Assembly (NCBI RefSeq): GCF_003336225.1
Contig: NZ_QPID01000005.1
Coordinates: forward strand, 124,001-188,000
DNA from: Corallincola holothuriorum
GTDB taxonomy: Bacteria > Pseudomonadota > Gammaproteobacteria > Enterobacterales > Neiellaceae
DNA: 64,000 nt
Direction: 5' to 3'
Part shown: piece after piece, positions 8,398-17,296 of the stretch
Position numbering within the stretch: the stretch's first letter is position 1
Layout of the letters: every line of letters begins with the position of its first letter
The notes under the pieces: model-generated
What the model was told of the DNA's origin: nothing
The model's database searches: none
Seen by the model: the letters and a program-made list of their open reading frames with translations, nothing else
Translations under genes and position numbers: made by a program

Positions 8398-9825
8398 ATG
8401 AGCAACGAGATCAAAACACAGGTAGTGGTACTCGGTGCCGGCCCTGCTGGCTACTCAGCAGCGTTTCGTGCAGCAGATATGGGCTTGGAAACGGTTCTGA
8501 TTGAACGTTTTGATACCTTAGGCGGCGTTTGCTTGAACGTTGGCTGTATCCCATCAAAAGCCTTGTTGCACGTGGCGCAGGTGATCGAAGATGCGAAACA
8601 TCTTGGCGCCCACGGTGTGGTATTCAACGAACCCACCACAGATATCGACAAGATCCGTATCTGGAAAGACAAAGTTATTACTAAGCTGACTGGCGGCCTG
8701 GCAGGTATGGCCAAGATGCGTAAAGTGAAGGTGGTCAATGGCTACGGTAAATTCACCGGTGCCAATACCCTGGCAGTAGAAGGTCCAGACGGTGTTACCA
8801 CCGTTAACTTCGATAACGCTATTATTGCAGCAGGTTCACGTCCGGTGACGTTGCCATTTATTCCCCATGATGACCCTCGTGTTTGGGATTCAACTGATGC
8901 GCTGAAACTGGAAACTGTGCCAGAGAAGATGTTGATTTTGGGTGGCGGTATTATCGGCCTGGAGATGGGTACCGTTTATCACTCTTTAGGCTCGAAGATC
9001 GAAGTGGTCGAGTTTATGGACCAGTTGATCCCAGCAGCCGATAAAGATGTCGTGAAAGTCTACACCCGCGAAATCAAAGACAAGTTTACTTTGATGCTGG
9101 AAACCAAAGTGACAGCGGTTGAAGCCAAAGAAGACGGTGTTTATGTCTCTTTTGAAGGCAAGAATGCGCCAAATGCAGCCATTCGCTATGACGCAGTGCT
9201 GGTGGCCGTGGGTCGTGTGCCAAACGGTAAGCTGCTGGATGCTGAGAAAGCTGGTATCAATGTTGATGAGCGTGGCTTTATTACCACAGATACCCAGATG
9301 CGCACTAACGTGCCTCATATCCACGCTATCGGCGATATCGTCGGCCAGCCAATGTTGGCTCACAAAGGTGTGCATGAAGGCCATGTCGCTGCCGAAGTGA
9401 TTGGTGGTAAGAAGCATTACTTCGAACCTAAGGTGATCCCATCAATTGCTTATACCCATCCAGAAGTCGCATGGGCGGGTCTGACCGAGAAAGAAGCAAA
9501 AGAGCAGGGCATTAACTACGAAACATCAGTATTCCCATGGGCGGCCAGCGGCCGTGCTATCGCTTCTGACGCCGATACCGGTATGACAAAGCTGATCTTT
9601 GATAAAGACAGCGGTCGTATTCTCGGTGGCGCTATCGTGGGTACCAATGGTGGTGAGTTGCTTGGCGAGATCTGTTTAGCAATTGAGATGGGCTGTGACG
9701 CAGAAGATATCGCGTTGACGGTTCACGCTCACCCAACTTTGCACGAATCGGTTGGCTTGGCGGCAGAGATCTTCGAAGGCTCAATCACCGATTTGCCAAA
9801 CCCAAAGGCAAAGAAGCGCAAATAA
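8398..9825 (+). CDS. lpdA: Dihydrolipoyl dehydrogenase (E3)
   Basis: FAD flavoprotein that re-oxidises dihydrolipoamide for the pyruvate and 2-oxoglutarate dehydrogenase complexes. The N-terminal FAD-binding GAGPAGYSAA is at residues 13-22, the redox disulfide is in GGVCLNVGCIPSKALLH, the NAD-binding segment is GGGIIGLEMG, and the C-terminal interface has the catalytic His-Glu pair in HAHPTLHES. Length of 475 residues is normal. ATG 8398 has AGAGGA upstream. It has its own 5' region after the aceF terminator and is closed by a strong terminator. Confidence 0.97.
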   Translation: MSNEIKTQVVVLGAGPAGYSAAFRAADMGLETVLIERFDTLGGVCLNVGCIPSKALLHVAQVIEDAKHLGAHGVVFNEPTTDIDKIRIWKDKVITKLTGGLAGMAKMRKVKVVNGYGKFTGANTLAVEGPDGVTTVNFDNAIIAAGSRPVTLPFIPHDDPRVWDSTDALKLETVPEKMLILGGGIIGLEMGTVYHSLGSKIEVVEFMDQLIPAADKDVVKVYTREIKDKFTLMLETKVTAVEAKEDGVYVSFEGKNAPNAAIRYDAVLVAVGRVPNGKLLDAEKAGINVDERGFITTDTQMRTNVPHIHAIGDIVGQPMLAHKGVHEGHVAAEVIGGKKHYFEPKVIPSIAYTHPEVAWAGLTEKEAKEQGINYETSVFPWAASGRAIASDADTGMTKLIFDKDSGRILGGAIVGTNGGELLGEICLAIEMGCDAEDIALTVHAHPTLHESVGLAAEIFEGSITDLPNPKAKKRK

Positions 9826-9854
9826 TGCGTCGGTAAGCTGATTTTATCATTACG

Positions 9855-9879
9855 AAGCCCCGCCAATGCGGGGCTTTTT
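9855..9879 (+). terminator. Terminator after lpdA
   Basis: Stem AAGCCCCGC/GCGGGGCTT with a four-base CAAT-type loop followed by TTT. Confidence 0.9.
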
Positions 9880-10171
9880 ATGTTCAGGACGAACGGTCGA
9901 AAAATGCTCCATGCATTTTCGACATTCCCGCCATCCATGGCGGTCGTACGCCCACAGTGCTTGCTGCAAAAACTAGGCAATATTTGGTTTCTTTGCTGTT
10001 GGCTCCCGCTAAGGCTTGCCTTTAGTCGCTGTTTTGTAACCAGAGGTTTCAGAACCCGCAACTTTCTACCTGCTGACTGGTCAGTTTTGTCTTAGCTGGG
10101 TAATATCGATGCGTTTAACGTTTTGATAACAGAGCACGACCACGTGCCAGTACACTCCAGAGGATAAATAG
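9880..10171. other. lpdA to M13 peptidase intergenic region
   Basis: Apart from the paired hairpins at 9896-9943, nothing is recognised here. A 71-codon plus-strand frame (9880-10095) begins in the T-tract of the lpdA terminator and spans the hairpins, so I do not regard it as a gene. The last part should hold the promoter of the following peptidase, whose ribosome binding site is AGAGGA near 10160. Confidence 0.5.
9896..9943. repeat. Paired hairpin element, candidate interspersed repeat
   Basis: Two adjacent inverted repeats: GTCGAAAAATGC/GCATTTTCGAC around TCCAT (9896-9923), and CCGCCA-TCCA-TGGCGG (9928-9943). They sit just after the lpdA terminator in non-coding DNA. The compact double-hairpin form resembles the interspersed intergenic repeats of gammaproteobacteria. 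Only one copy is in this window, so repeat status is inferred. Confidence 0.4.
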
Positions 10172-12283
10172 ATGAACCGTCTGACAACCACCGCATTAGC
10201 CGTGGCGTTTGGCCTTGGCTTAACAGCCTGCCAAGATGCCCCAGAAGATAAAGCGGCTGCACCAGCAGCTGCTGCGACGAGCGAAGCGCCTGTAACCACC
10301 ACGACCGAAGTGAAGCCTGTTGCGCCAAAAGTGCTGACTTCCGGTATCGATAAAGGCAATTTTGACGAACATATCCGTCATCAGGATGACTTTTTCCTGT
10401 CTGTTAACGGTAGCTGGTTAGCGCGCACCGAGATCCCTGCAGATCGCTCTAACTATGGCTCATTCACCGAGCTATTTGAGAAAAGCGAAACCATGTTGAA
10501 AACCATCATGGAAGACGCTGCGCTGCAGTCTTCAACGCCGGGCTCTGATGTGCAAAAGCTCGCTGATTTCTGGAAAGCTTACATGGACAGTGAGCGGGTT
10601 GAAAATGTGGGTATGGCAGCATTGCAGGCGCAGTTTGATGCCATTGAAAATGCTAAAACCCATGAGCAGATCGCTGCGTTGATGGGGCAATTGTTGGTTG
10701 ACGGTGTGTCTGGGCCGTTTGGTTTTTACGTCAATAATGACGCTAAGCAATCAGATCAGTATGCCGTGTATTTGTATCAGGCGGGTATCAGCATGCCTGA
10801 CCGTGACTACTACCTCAATGAAGATGAAAAGTTCGTCAAGCTGCGGGAAAGCTTACGCCTGTTAGCTGCGGATCTGCAGGCGCAAAGTGGGGTAGCGCAG
10901 CCAGAGGCCGCTGCTGATTCGGTGCTAGCCATTGAAACAGCCATTGCCAGTGCACAGTGGAGCCGGGTTGAAAGCCGTGACGCGAATAAGACCTACAACA
11001 AGATGAACTTGGCTGAATTAGCGGCACTCATGCCGGGCTTTGATTGGCCCGCGTACGCAAAAGCCGCTGGTTTAGGTGATGTGGACTCAGTGATTGTGCG
11101 TCAGCCGAGCTATATGACTGGCTTTGCCGAGCTGTTTGCTAAGACGCCTGTGGCTGCCTGGAAAGCTTATATGCGCCACCAGTTGGTGAGTGCCTACTCT
11201 GATTACTTGCCACAGTCGGTTTCTGATCGTGCATTTGCTTTCTACGGTACAGAACTGAAAGGTGTTACTGAGCAGAAGCCGCGTTGGAAGAAGGCTGTGA
11301 TCGCTGCAGATGAACAGATTGGCGATCTGTTAGGTAAGGCTTATGTTGCCGAAGCCTTTAAGCCTGAGGCGAAAGCGCGGATGGAGCAGCTGATCACCAA
11401 CCTGCTCGGTGCGTTTGAAGTCTCGATTAAAGATCTTGCATGGATGACGGAAGAGACCAAAGTTAAAGCGTTGGAAAAGCTTTCCAAGTTTTCACCAAAA
11501 ATCGGTTATCCAGAAAAGTGGAAAGACTACGCCACATTAGAGGTGAAAGCCGATGATCTGTTGGGGAACTACCGTCGCGCTGCTAATTGGGAATACCAGC
11601 GTATGCTGGCGAAGCTCGGTCAGCCGATCGATGATACCGAATGGCACATGACGCCACAGACGGTTAATGCTTATTACAACCCTGTGATGAACGAGATTGT
11701 GTTCCCAGCGGCGATTTTACAGCCACCGTTTTTCGATATGGATGCCGATGATGCAGTGAACTACGCCTCGATTGGGGCAGTGATTGGGCATGAGATCAGC
11801 CATGGCTTTGATGACCAAGGTAGCAAGTATGATGGTGATGGCAATTTGTCTAACTGGTGGACAGATGCTGACCGTGCTGCGTTTGATAAGCTGGGTAAGC
11901 AATTGGTTGCGCAATACAGCCAATACGAACCGTTGCCAGGGCATTTTGTTAACGGTGAATTGACCTTGGGTGAGAATATCGGTGACTTAAGTGGTTTGCA
12001 GGTGGCCTACAAGGCATACCAGATGTCACTGGCGGGTGCTGATGCTGAGGTTATCGATGAGCTAACTGCCGATCAGCGCTTCTTTATGGGCTGGTCACAG
12101 ATCTGGCGCCGGAAATATCGCGAAGAAGAGTTGTTGAGCCGCTTGAAGTCTGATCCACATTCACCTTCTCACTATCGGGTGATCGGTATCGTGTCGAACA
12201 TGCCTCAGTACTATGAAGCGTTCAATGTTGCTGAAACTGATCAGATGTATATAGCCCCTGAGAAACGTGTGAAAATCTGGTAA
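10172..12283 (+). CDS. M13 family zinc metallopeptidase lipoprotein (neprilysin/PepO type)
   Basis: Secreted zinc endopeptidase that cleaves small peptides on the amino side of hydrophobic residues, by family knowledge. The first 20 residues form a lipoprotein signal peptide ending in the lipobox LTAC (Cys20), followed by a low-complexity Ala/Pro/Thr linker to about residue 55. The M13 N-terminal domain carries DDFFLSVNGSW. The zinc site is HEISH (His540, Glu541, His544), with the third ligand in ENIGDLSG about 60 residues later. The C-terminus has the M13 features FFMGWSQIWRRKYR and DPHSPSHYRV and ends in KRVKIW, a standard M13 finish. Length of 703 residues is typical. It stands alone between terminators. 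Confidence 0.93.
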   Translation: MNRLTTTALAVAFGLGLTACQDAPEDKAAAPAAAATSEAPVTTTTEVKPVAPKVLTSGIDKGNFDEHIRHQDDFFLSVNGSWLARTEIPADRSNYGSFTELFEKSETMLKTIMEDAALQSSTPGSDVQKLADFWKAYMDSERVENVGMAALQAQFDAIENAKTHEQIAALMGQLLVDGVSGPFGFYVNNDAKQSDQYAVYLYQAGISMPDRDYYLNEDEKFVKLRESLRLLAADLQAQSGVAQPEAAADSVLAIETAIASAQWSRVESRDANKTYNKMNLAELAALMPGFDWPAYAKAAGLGDVDSVIVRQPSYMTGFAELFAKTPVAAWKAYMRHQLVSAYSDYLPQSVSDRAFAFYGTELKGVTEQKPRWKKAVIAADEQIGDLLGKAYVAEAFKPEAKARMEQLITNLLGAFEVSIKDLAWMTEETKVKALEKLSKFSPKIGYPEKWKDYATLEVKADDLLGNYRRAANWEYQRMLAKLGQPIDDTEWHMTPQTVNAYYNPVMNEIVFPAAILQPPFFDMDADDAVNYASIGAVIGHEISHGFDDQGSKYDGDGNLSNWWTDADRAAFDKLGKQLVAQYSQYEPLPGHFVNGELTLGENIGDLSGLQVAYKAYQMSLAGADAEVIDELTADQRFFMGWSQIWRRKYREEELLSRLKSDPHSPSHYRVIGIVSNMPQYYEAFNVAETDQMYIAPEKRVKIW

Positions 12284-12360
12284 GTTCAGGTTGTAGCGCT
12301 GTTAAAAAGCTTTATTTTTCAGTGAGAAAGGTCAATTGTTGATTGACTGGTCTAACCAAG

Positions 12361-12395
12361 GCCGCTATCGTTCGCGACAGCGGCTTTTGTATGTT
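12361..12395 (+). terminator. Terminator after M13 peptidase
   Basis: Stem GCCGCT-a-TCG / CGA-c-AGCGGC with a TTCG tetraloop and one mismatch, followed by TTTTG and a further T run. Confidence 0.7.
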
Positions 12396-12448
12396 TTTTA
12401 TTCGATGGACGCTTCATATAGTTAAGCTTTATATAGGGAGTGGTATTT

Positions 12449-12868
12449 ATGCGCGAGCATGGTGAGTTTAGTTTAACCCGGCAGGGCAGATTACTCAGGT
12501 TTAGGGTGAAAGGTGCCCTGAATCTGCAGACCGTTCAGCACAGCTTTGATGCTTTTAAACAATTGGTTGCGCAGTTAGGCGGGCAAACTTGGTGCTGTGT
12601 GTCGGATATTCGCGAATGGGAGCTGTTTACGCCAGAGTGTTTAGTATTGGCGCAGGAGATTAACCTGTGGTGCCATGCCAATGGCTTAACTCACGAAGCC
12701 GTCATCGTCTCTCATGCGTTAATGGAAAGTATTTCAAAGAAAGCCCGTCCTGAAGAACACCTTGTTGCGACGCGTTATTTTACTAATGAATTTGACGCAA
12801 ATGCTTGGCTGGCCGAAGCAAACTGTGCTTGCTCCGACCAAACTGAGTGTTGTGCTGTAGGGGGCTAG
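12449..12868 (+). CDS. Uncharacterised protein, possible STAS/SpoIIAA-like fold
   Basis: A 139-residue soluble protein that I do not recognise by name. The start of the chain, GEFSLTRQGRLLRFRVKGALN, and the alternating strand/helix pattern after it (SDIREWELF, AVIVSH, YFTNEFDANAWL) resemble the STAS/SpoIIAA-like fold, but this is a pattern judgement only. The C-terminus is Cys-rich (CACSDQTECC). ATG 12449 is preferred over GTG 12440 because GGAG at about 12436-12439 is well spaced from it. Its stop codon shares the four bases CTAG with the convergent glpX stop. Confidence 0.7.
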   Translation: MREHGEFSLTRQGRLLRFRVKGALNLQTVQHSFDAFKQLVAQLGGQTWCCVSDIREWELFTPECLVLAQEINLWCHANGLTHEAVIVSHALMESISKKARPEEHLVATRYFTNEFDANAWLAEANCACSDQTECCAVGG

Positions 12869-13872
12869 CAGATCACCGAGCGGATTTCTGGATCTTTACG
12901 ATCCAGGTAGTGCGTGGATTGGATCTTACGTACCGTCCGTGACTTACCGCGAATAACCAAGGTTTCTGTCGTCGCCAGATTTCCCTGACGGGTCACCCCT
13001 TCAAGCAGATCCCCTTTGGTAACGCCAGTGGCAGAAAATATCACATTGTCGTTATGAGCCAGTTGATCAAGATGCAGCACGGCATTGACCTCGATGTTCA
13101 TCTCCTCACAACGCTGTATCTCTATCGCTGATAGTCGCCGATTTTCCTCATTGTCGCCTTTCACTTGGCAGCGTGGCAGTAGGCGGCCTTGCATATCACC
13201 GTCCAAAGCACGGATCACTGCTGCCGAGATAACGCCCTCTGGAGCGCCACCGATACAGTACATCATGTCCACTTCACTGCTGGGCATGCAGGTGAGGATA
13301 GACATGGCAACGTCACCATCCGGAATAGCAAACACCCGCACGCCCATCTTTTGCATCTCTGCAATGACTTCATCGTGGCGCGGCTTGGCTAAGGTGATCA
13401 CGGTTAGATCAGCAATCTCTTTCCCTACCGCCTTGGCCACTGCTTGGATGTTTTCACTTAACGACTTCTCAAGATCGATATGCCCTTTGGCAGCGGGGCC
13501 AACAACCAGTTTTTCCATGTACATATCAGGCGCTTTGAGGAAGGTGTCTTTGTCGCCGACGGCCAATACTGCGATGGCGTTTGACTGGCCCATCGCGGTC
13601 ATGCGGGTCCCTTCGATTGGATCTACTGCGATATCCACTTTATCGCCACCGCGACCTACTTTTTCGCCGATATAGAGCATAGGGGCTTCATCGATTTCAC
13701 CTTCACCGATAACGATTTCGCCGGAGATCTCAACCTTGTTCAACATAGCGCGCATTACTTCAACGGCGGCACCGTCTGCAGCGTTCTTGTCACCGCGGCC
13801 AAGCCACTTATGGCCAGCCAGGGCTGCTGCTTCGGTTACGCGGGAAAACTCAATCGCCAATTCTCGTTTCAT
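12865..13872 (-). CDS. glpX: Fructose-1,6-bisphosphatase class II
   Basis: Mn-dependent class II fructose bisphosphatase (GlpX), a gluconeogenic enzyme. The 335-residue chain starts MKRELAIEFSRVTEAAALAG, the standard GlpX N-terminus, so I placed the start at 13872; the frame is open 60 bases further upstream. The metal and substrate site is seen in GEGEIDEAPMLY and VDPIEGTRMT, with later conserved segments IPDGDVAMSI and GGAPEG. The start lacks a strong ribosome binding site. It is monocistronic and convergent with the STAS-like gene, with the two TAG stops overlapping. Confidence 0.95.
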   Translation of the reverse strand: MKRELAIEFSRVTEAAALAGHKWLGRGDKNAADGAAVEVMRAMLNKVEISGEIVIGEGEIDEAPMLYIGEKVGRGGDKVDIAVDPIEGTRMTAMGQSNAIAVLAVGDKDTFLKAPDMYMEKLVVGPAAKGHIDLEKSLSENIQAVAKAVGKEIADLTVITLAKPRHDEVIAEMQKMGVRVFAIPDGDVAMSILTCMPSSEVDMMYCIGGAPEGVISAAVIRALDGDMQGRLLPRCQVKGDNEENRRLSAIEIQRCEEMNIEVNAVLHLDQLAHNDNVIFSATGVTKGDLLEGVTRQGNLATTETLVIRGKSRTVRKIQSTHYLDRKDPEIRSVIC

Positions 13873-13991
13873 ACTTGGGCTCGCAATCTTGAAAGGTTGG
13901 GCGCGCAGGGTACAGTTCCCTCGCACAGACACATAGGATCCTAGTCAAACTTAAGCTGGCTTGCGACCAATTTCATCTTTGCTTCACGATT

Positions 13992-14531
13992 TTATTGGGT
14001 TTGCGTGACGTAGCCGTTTTCCAGAATGATACGGTTGGGAAAACGTGGCGTCGCTGGGGTAAAGATCCACTCTTTGGTGACGTTATCCCCACCCGCAGGG
14101 TAGATGGTTTCACTGTGCTGCTTGTTACCAATGATGCGCTTGGCTTGTGCCTCCGTCATACAGGGCACTATCTCTAAAAAACGTAGGCTCTGCTTTATCT
14201 GCTGGCGCTGTTTTAATGAGAGGTCACGGCAGATCACTGGCACGCTGTGATCCACTTTTTTCACCTTGGTGGGGGCTTGCGGTTCGACGTTTGATTCGGG
14301 TCTGGGTTTCGCCGCCGGTGCTGTATTGGTGGGTGGCACATCAATAGCTTTTCCGCCGTGGCAGGGGCGATCACTAAATTGACCGTCTGCGCATTGATAA
14401 AGCGTGTCACTGTGGCTGGGGAGAGCCAGCAGCCCGAGCAAAACTGCGGTTGCAGATAACAAGTGCTGTAAGGGGATGAACAGCCGAAGGCGCACAGGGC
14501 TTGGGCAGATGTTGCTATTAGCGAAACACAT
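13992..14531 (-). CDS. Secreted DUF4124-like hypothetical protein
   Basis: A 179-residue exported protein. A basic N-terminus is followed by a hydrophobic stretch (about residues 18-40, HLLSATAVLLGLLALPSHS) that looks like a signal peptide. Then comes the DUF4124-type motif LYQCADGQFSDRPC, a Pro/Ala linker and a C-terminal region with VICRDLSLKQRQQIK and a short beta-rich end. Four Cys remain after processing, which suits a periplasmic disulfide protein. It is the last gene on the minus strand downstream of iadA, 83 bases after the iadA stop, so it may be co-transcribed with the cyanophycin-type cluster, but nothing in it shows such a role. Confidence 0.75.
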   Translation of the reverse strand: MCFANSNICPSPVRLRLFIPLQHLLSATAVLLGLLALPSHSDTLYQCADGQFSDRPCHGGKAIDVPPTNTAPAAKPRPESNVEPQAPTKVKKVDHSVPVICRDLSLKQRQQIKQSLRFLEIVPCMTEAQAKRIIGNKQHSETIYPAGGDNVTKEWIFTPATPRFPNRIILENGYVTQTQ

Positions 14532-14614
14532 ACACTTAAGCTTATCTGTCGTGAAATTTTCTGCAATAGCCTTTGCTAAATCAGTGCCCCTAATCGCACG
14601 CTCCGAGCTTTTGC

Positions 14615-15784
14615 TTACTCAAAGTTTCCCGTGACCATAGCTTTGCCCTGCTCGACCATGCGCTGTCCCTGTGCCCAAACGTCACTTATCTGCAAGCTTT
14701 GCTTGTCCATCAGCACGAGATCGGCATCGAGATCGACAGCGATCCGCCCTTTATGCCACAAGTGGAGAATATCCGCAGGGTTTTGCGTCACACAGCTTAA
14801 GGCATCACCGATCGCGACTCCATGCTCATTGATTGCCTCACAAAAGCTCCGGTGCAGGCTGCAGACTTGTGCCTGTTGCAGGTCGACCAAGTGGCCTTTT
14901 TCGTCAAACAGCGGCAAACTGGCATTCCCGTCTGAGCTGAAGGTGATTTGGCGCAGTGGAACATCAGCTTGAAGCGCACGGGCCAAGGCTTGTGCTGCAG
15001 AGACTTCTCCTGCAGCAAGGATCTGAGCCGTGGTGCTGGTGGTAAAGTCGATAAAGCCCCCCTGCTTAGCCCACGCGAGCCCCTGCTGGAATAGGTGTTC
15101 ACTGCGATTGATATGGGTGGGATAAAATTGGCTGGCGGGGATATTGGACTGACTGACCGCTTGTTGCAGTAGCTCAAGTCCCTCGAGCGCATCTCCCAGA
15201 TGGATACTGACGATACCTGACTTGCCTGCGAGCATGCCGCCGACACGGGCTTCTGATGCGAGCCTGATTAATTCTTGGCAGGTGATATGGGAAGCGCGGT
15301 GGTCGGCAATGGCGACTTCACCCACACCGATCACGTTGGACAGCAGCAGGATATCTTCTTGTACCGTAGTTAACAGTGTTTTCACTGGAAACTGGTACGA
15401 GCCGGTATAGCAGTACGCCGATATGCCCAGTTGATTGAGCTCGTTAACTTTGGCGAGCAGGTTCGGCAAGGTGCGCGTGATCGCATCGGTGCCCAACGCC
15501 CCTACGATGGTTGTCACACCGGCCGTCGTCGCTTCGGTTAATGCCATCTCTTGGGTGCGCGTGGTAAAACCGCCTTCACCGCCGCCGCCCGTAATATGTA
15601 CCAGCGAATCGACAAAACCGGGAGTGAGAATGAAGCCTGAGCCATCGATAATATTGACGGCCAGATTACTGCTGATTTTTATTTCATCTTCGATGGCAAC
15701 TATTTTCCCGCCGCCCATTAGCAGGTCTTTTGTGCCGAGTGGGGTAGGGGTAAACAGTTCAGCTTGTTTAATCAGGGTTAGCAT
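14615..15784 (-). CDS. iadA: Isoaspartyl dipeptidase (IadA family) with variant metal site
   Basis: Amidohydrolase-superfamily enzyme that cleaves beta-aspartyl dipeptides. The 389-residue length matches E. coli IadA. Conserved parts are PGFVD, GGGGEGG, the tyrosine loop YTGSYQFP, ADHRAS, IHLGD, YPTHINR and SSDGNAS, so the later His ligands, the catalytic Asp and the residues that hold the substrate alpha-carboxylate appear kept. Two metal-site positions differ from E. coli: the HxH motif reads Leu61-Val-His63, and the carboxylated Lys position holds Glu (VGEVAIADH). Its ATG directly follows the stop of the upstream transporter gene (TAG-ATG), implying translational coupling. Context with a cyanophycinase suggests beta-Asp-Arg as substrate. 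Confidence 0.88.
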   Translation of the reverse strand: MLTLIKQAELFTPTPLGTKDLLMGGGKIVAIEDEIKISSNLAVNIIDGSGFILTPGFVDSLVHITGGGGEGGFTTRTQEMALTEATTAGVTTIVGALGTDAITRTLPNLLAKVNELNQLGISAYCYTGSYQFPVKTLLTTVQEDILLLSNVIGVGEVAIADHRASHITCQELIRLASEARVGGMLAGKSGIVSIHLGDALEGLELLQQAVSQSNIPASQFYPTHINRSEHLFQQGLAWAKQGGFIDFTTSTTAQILAAGEVSAAQALARALQADVPLRQITFSSDGNASLPLFDEKGHLVDLQQAQVCSLHRSFCEAINEHGVAIGDALSCVTQNPADILHLWHKGRIAVDLDADLVLMDKQSLQISDVWAQGQRMVEQGKAMVTGNFE

Positions 15785-17278
15785 CTATTGATAATCCAAG
15801 AATACGGCAGTGATCATAGCCAGCACCGCCAGTCCGAGCAGCGCCAGTTGCAGCCGCCAGACAAATTTAAACCAAATACTCCAGTCCAATCGGGCGACAC
15901 CAAGACAGCCAACCAGCGATGCAGACGTGGGAATAATTATATTGGTGAGACCATCACCTAGCTGGAACGCCAGCACCGCGACTTGCCGACTCACGCCCAC
16001 CAGATCTGACAGTGGTGCCATTAGGGGCATGGTCAGTGCGGCTTGGCCAGAACCTGACGCAATAAAGAAATTAAATACCGACTGCAGCGTTAACATCAAT
16101 ACCGCGGCGACACTTTCCGCCATTCCTTCAATGCTTGAGGAGGCGTAAAACAGCAGCGAATTGAGTATGGATGGGGAGGCAGGGTCATCACCACCAAGCA
16201 GTAACACCACCCCTTTTGCCATCCCCACCACCAAGGCGGCGGGTAGCAATTCAGCTGCGCCTTGTTTGAAGCCTGCAGATGCATCGTTGGCGGTCAATTT
16301 GTTTTGCGGCGAAAACACGGCAATCAAAGCCGCCAACAGGCCAATGGCGAAAAACTGACTGGCGATCTGGGGAATATAGTACTGGTGCTTAATCACGCCC
16401 CAAATAACCCACACCATGCCGAGGGCTAAAACCAGCAGGATCAATTTGTCAGTGAGGTTAAAGCTATCCGTTTCCCGTTGTTCGTTTTGATTGAGAAAAC
16501 AACGGTCGCTTTGATAACTCAGCGAGCTCTCGGGGCGCAGTTTGATTTTACGGGCGTAACGCAAGGTAAACACCAAACCAAACAGGGTTAAAACTAACCA
16601 GACCCCCATACGGAATGGTGCTCCTGACATCACTGGGAGGCCTGATATGCCCTGGGCGATGGCGACACTAAAAGGGTTCATCCAACTGGCCGCGAAACCA
16701 ATCTGGGTTGCCACATAGGTCACCAGCACGGTCGTGATGCTGTCATAACCGAGCCGGATCAGCAGCGGCAACAGGATAATGCAGAAGGCGATCGCTTCCT
16801 CACCCATACCAAAAATGGCCCCGCCGAGAGAAAACAGCAGGAACAGCATAGGTAAAAGTGCTTGTTCGAAGCGGCCTCCCCGCTCGATCAACAGCATGAT
16901 GCCACGATGGATCGCGCCCGTTTTCATGATCATGCCAAAGGCGCCGCCGATCACCAGAATGAAGGCGATCACGCCGATGGCACTGCCCCATTTGCTCCCT
17001 GCAACCAAGCCTTCAAACGGCACATTTAACAGGCCGATCTCACCTTGGTCATTGAACAGCGGCATGGCCGTTTGCTGCACCTCTACTGGGGTGTAGCTTC
17101 CCGGTACAATCATGGTGCGCTCACTGCCGTTGATCACCTGCTGATCGGTTGTAAACTGCCCCGCGGGTAACAGATAGTTCAATAGCAGTGCGAGTACGGC
17201 GACAAAAAACAGGATCACAAACGCATCAGGCATCGCTGGCAAGCGGCGGCTAGGCGGCAGATCTTTTGCTGCAGACAT
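15785..17278 (-). CDS. YfcC-family inner-membrane transporter
   Basis: A 497-residue polytopic transporter of the YfcC/DcuC-like family (PF03606), whose members carry C4-dicarboxylates, amino acids or peptides. A short cytoplasmic start is followed by about 12 hydrophobic segments. Conserved family parts include GAIHRGIMLLIERGG, GMGEEAIAFCIILLPL and the C-terminal GDGLTNIIIPTSASLVG. ATG 17278 has GAGGTG eight bases upstream. It lies directly upstream of iadA with no spacer and downstream of the TonB-dependent receptor. The likely cargo is the isodipeptide that IadA cleaves, which is inference from context. Confidence 0.88.
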   Translation of the reverse strand: MSAAKDLPPSRRLPAMPDAFVILFFVAVLALLLNYLLPAGQFTTDQQVINGSERTMIVPGSYTPVEVQQTAMPLFNDQGEIGLLNVPFEGLVAGSKWGSAIGVIAFILVIGGAFGMIMKTGAIHRGIMLLIERGGRFEQALLPMLFLLFSLGGAIFGMGEEAIAFCIILLPLLIRLGYDSITTVLVTYVATQIGFAASWMNPFSVAIAQGISGLPVMSGAPFRMGVWLVLTLFGLVFTLRYARKIKLRPESSLSYQSDRCFLNQNEQRETDSFNLTDKLILLVLALGMVWVIWGVIKHQYYIPQIASQFFAIGLLAALIAVFSPQNKLTANDASAGFKQGAAELLPAALVVGMAKGVVLLLGGDDPASPSILNSLLFYASSSIEGMAESVAAVLMLTLQSVFNFFIASGSGQAALTMPLMAPLSDLVGVSRQVAVLAFQLGDGLTNIIIPTSASLVGCLGVARLDWSIWFKFVWRLQLALLGLAVLAMITAVFLDYQ

Positions 17279-17296
17279 TAATACACCTCATTAATA

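Noticed and set aside
9880-10095. 71-codon plus-strand frame after lpdA
   Set aside because: It starts in the T-run of the lpdA terminator, has no ribosome binding site, and crosses two hairpins; its composition is not protein-like.
13085-13675. Long plus-strand frame opposite glpX
   Set aside because: No family pattern or start signal; glpX on the other strand is clearly coding.
14615-15784. iadA as a pseudogene because of the missing metal His
   Set aside because: The frame is intact, the length is normal and substrate residues are conserved, so a variant enzyme is more likely than a dead gene.
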